Shown here in pieces: positions 4,297 to 5,761 of a DNA stretch of 5,761 nucleotides (position 1 is its first letter; each line of letters begins with the position of its first letter). Both the position numbers and the translations under genes were made by a program. The notes under the pieces are model-generated. The model was not told the DNA's origin and searched no databases. It saw nothing but the letters and a program-made list of their open reading frames with translations. Origin of the DNA: Lachnospiraceae bacterium (lineage in GTDB: Bacteria; Bacillota; Clostridia; Lachnospirales; Lachnospiraceae); assembly GCA_900770535.1 (NCBI GenBank), contig CAAHDV010000098.1, forward strand, positions 1 through 5,761. Reading direction: 5' to 3'.

Positions 4297-5761
4297 ATGA
4301 TTTTATCATGCAATCACATAAACAAAGCCTTCGGCACGGATGAGATTCTGTCCGAAGTATCCTTTCATATAGAAGATCAGGAAAAGGCTGCCATCGTCGG
4401 CATCAACGGAGCCGGCAAGTCCACCCTGTTAAAGATCATTGTAGGAGAGCTTGCCGCAGACTCCGGCGAAGTCGTTCTCGCAAAGGGGAAAACCCTCGGC
4501 TACCTGGCACAGCACCAGGACCTGGACAGCAGCCGCACCATCTACGAGGAATTAAAAGAAGTCAAGCAGCCCATCATCGATATGGAACAGCAGATCCGCG
4601 AACTGGAGGTAAACATGCAGAACGCCTCCGGAGAAGATCTGGAGCAGATGCTTTCCACCTACAGCCGCTTAAGCCACACCTTTGAGCTGGAGAACGGCTA
4701 CGCCTGGAAAAGCGAACTGACCGGTGTGTTAAAGGGCCTTGGCTTTACCGAGGACGAATTTGACAAAACCGTCTCCACCCTCTCCGGCGGCCAGAAAACC
4801 CGCGTATCCTTAGGTAAGCTTCTGCTCTCCCGCCCGGACATCATTCTCCTGGATGAGCCGACCAACCATCTGGACATGGAATCCATTGCCTGGCTGGAAA
4901 CCTACCTGTTAAACTACAACGGAGCCGTCATCATCGTGGCCCACGACCGGTACTTCTTAAACCGCGTGGTCACCAAGGTGGTGGAGCTGGAGCAGGGCCA
5001 CGCCTCCGTTTACCTCGGCAACTACACGGCCTACAGCGAGAAAAAAGCCATGATCCGCGCTGCCCAGATGAAGGCCTGGCTAAACCAGCAGCAGGAAATC
5101 AAACATCAGGAGGAGGTCATCACCAAGTTAAAATCCTTCAACCGGGAGAAATCCATCAAGCGGGCGGAAAGCCGTGAGAAAATGCTCTCCAAGATCCAGG
5201 TGCTGGACAAGCCTGCAGAGATTCAGGACGAGATGCGCATCAGCCTGGAGCCAAACATCGTGAGCGGAAACGACGTGCTTACCATCCGGGACTTAAGCAA
5301 ATCCTTTGGCAGCACGCACCTGTTCTCCCATGTGGACATGGAAGTCAAACGCGGTGAGCGGGTAGCCATCATCGGCAACAACGGAACCGGAAAAACCACC
5401 ATCTTAAAGATCATCAACGGCATGCTTCCGGCAGACTCCGGCACCATCACCTTAGGCTCCAAGGTCCACATTGGCTACTACGATCAGGAGCACCATGTCC
5501 TTCACATGGAAAAGACGGTGTTTGAGGAGGTGCAGGACGCTTACCCGAACCTGACCAACACCCAGGTCCGCAACATTCTGGCTGCCTTCCTCTTCACCGG
5601 GGACGATGTCTTCAAGCGTATTTCCGATTTAAGCGGTGGCGAGCGGGGCCGTGTTTCCCTGGCCAAGCTTATGCTCTCCGAGGCCAACTTCCTGATCCTC
5701 GATGAGCCGACCAACCATCTGGACATCACCTCCAAGGAGATTCTGGAGAACGCGTTAAAGA
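4297..5761 (+). CDS. ABC-F family ATPase, YdiF-like (C-terminus beyond the window)
   Basis: An open frame of 488 codons with no stop before the right edge. ABC-F proteins are soluble twin-ATPase factors that bind the ribosomal E site and act on stalled or antibiotic-bound ribosomes; they have no membrane domain. Domain 1 shows Walker A GINGAGKST (35-43), signature LSGGQ (162-166), Walker B IILLDEP (182-188) and the switch His216 (AHDR). Residues about 246-320 are the charged, Lys/Gln/Glu-rich helical linker that in this family reaches toward the P-site tRNA. Domain 2 shows Walker A GNNGTGKTT (360-368), LSGGE (445-449) and Walker B LILDEP (466-471). The ATG at 4297 has GGAG six bases upstream. 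About 150 residues are missing if it has the roughly 640-residue length of YdiF. Both catalytic glutamates (187, 470) are present. It is divergent from rex, as a YdiF-like neighbour of Rex is in B. subtilis. The exact subfamily is inferred from the N-terminus and context. Confidence 0.93.
   Translation, partial: MILSCNHINKAFGTDEILSEVSFHIEDQEKAAIVGINGAGKSTLLKIIVGELAADSGEVVLAKGKTLGYLAQHQDLDSSRTIYEELKEVKQPIIDMEQQIRELEVNMQNASGEDLEQMLSTYSRLSHTFELENGYAWKSELTGVLKGLGFTEDEFDKTVSTLSGGQKTRVSLGKLLLSRPDIILLDEPTNHLDMESIAWLETYLLNYNGAVIIVAHDRYFLNRVVTKVVELEQGHASVYLGNYTAYSEKKAMIRAAQMKAWLNQQQEIKHQEEVITKLKSFNREKSIKRAESREKMLSKIQVLDKPAEIQDEMRISLEPNIVSGNDVLTIRDLSKSFGSTHLFSHVDMEVKRGERVAIIGNNGTGKTTILKIINGMLPADSGTITLGSKVHIGYYDQEHHVLHMEKTVFEEVQDAYPNLTNTQVRNILAAFLFTGDDVFKRISDLSGGERGRVSLAKLMLSEANFLILDEPTNHLDITSKEILENALK

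Overview
The window looks like a housekeeping stretch of a Clostridia chromosome, most likely Lachnospiraceae. The inference rests on protein flavour (an EndoA-type MazF, a Gram-positive Rex, a YdiF-like ABC-F), purine-rich AGGAG-type ribosome binding sites, near-consensus sigma-A promoters and gene order. No sequence search was possible, so genus and species are open. There is no sign of a prophage, insertion sequence, CRISPR array, tRNA or rRNA.

Layout, left to right. At the extreme left edge a minus-strand gene begins (two codons visible), with its own near-consensus promoter at 62-90. Then come three genes on the minus strand, transcribed right to left in the order nnr (1802-3322), alr (592-1761), mazF (151-498). 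They repair damaged NAD(P)H, make D-alanine for the cell wall, and encode an mRNA interferase. Upstream of nnr, also on the minus strand, is rex (3448-4119), the NADH/NAD+-sensing repressor, closed by an intrinsic terminator at 3378-3427. A 177-base divergent intergenic region (4120-4296) carries a perfect-consensus rex promoter, a candidate operator region and a weaker plus-strand promoter. On the plus strand an ABC-F ATPase gene starts at 4297 and runs off the right edge after 488 codons.

How the genes fit together: rex next to a YdiF-like ABC-F gene, and alr followed by mazF, are arrangements known from Bacillus subtilis and other Firmicutes. Here the two neighbourhoods are joined by nnr. 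The rex-nnr adjacency pairs a sensor of the NADH/NAD+ ratio with the enzyme that repairs hydrated NAD(P)H. No acpS is seen between rex and nnr, and no mazE/ndoAI antitoxin gene is seen between alr and mazF.

Nothing here amounts to a clearly new system. The points most worth checking are the apparently solitary MazF, a hairpin with a U-tract facing the wrong way just upstream of mazF, the operator region of rex, and the replacement of the usual carbamylated lysine in the alanine racemase.
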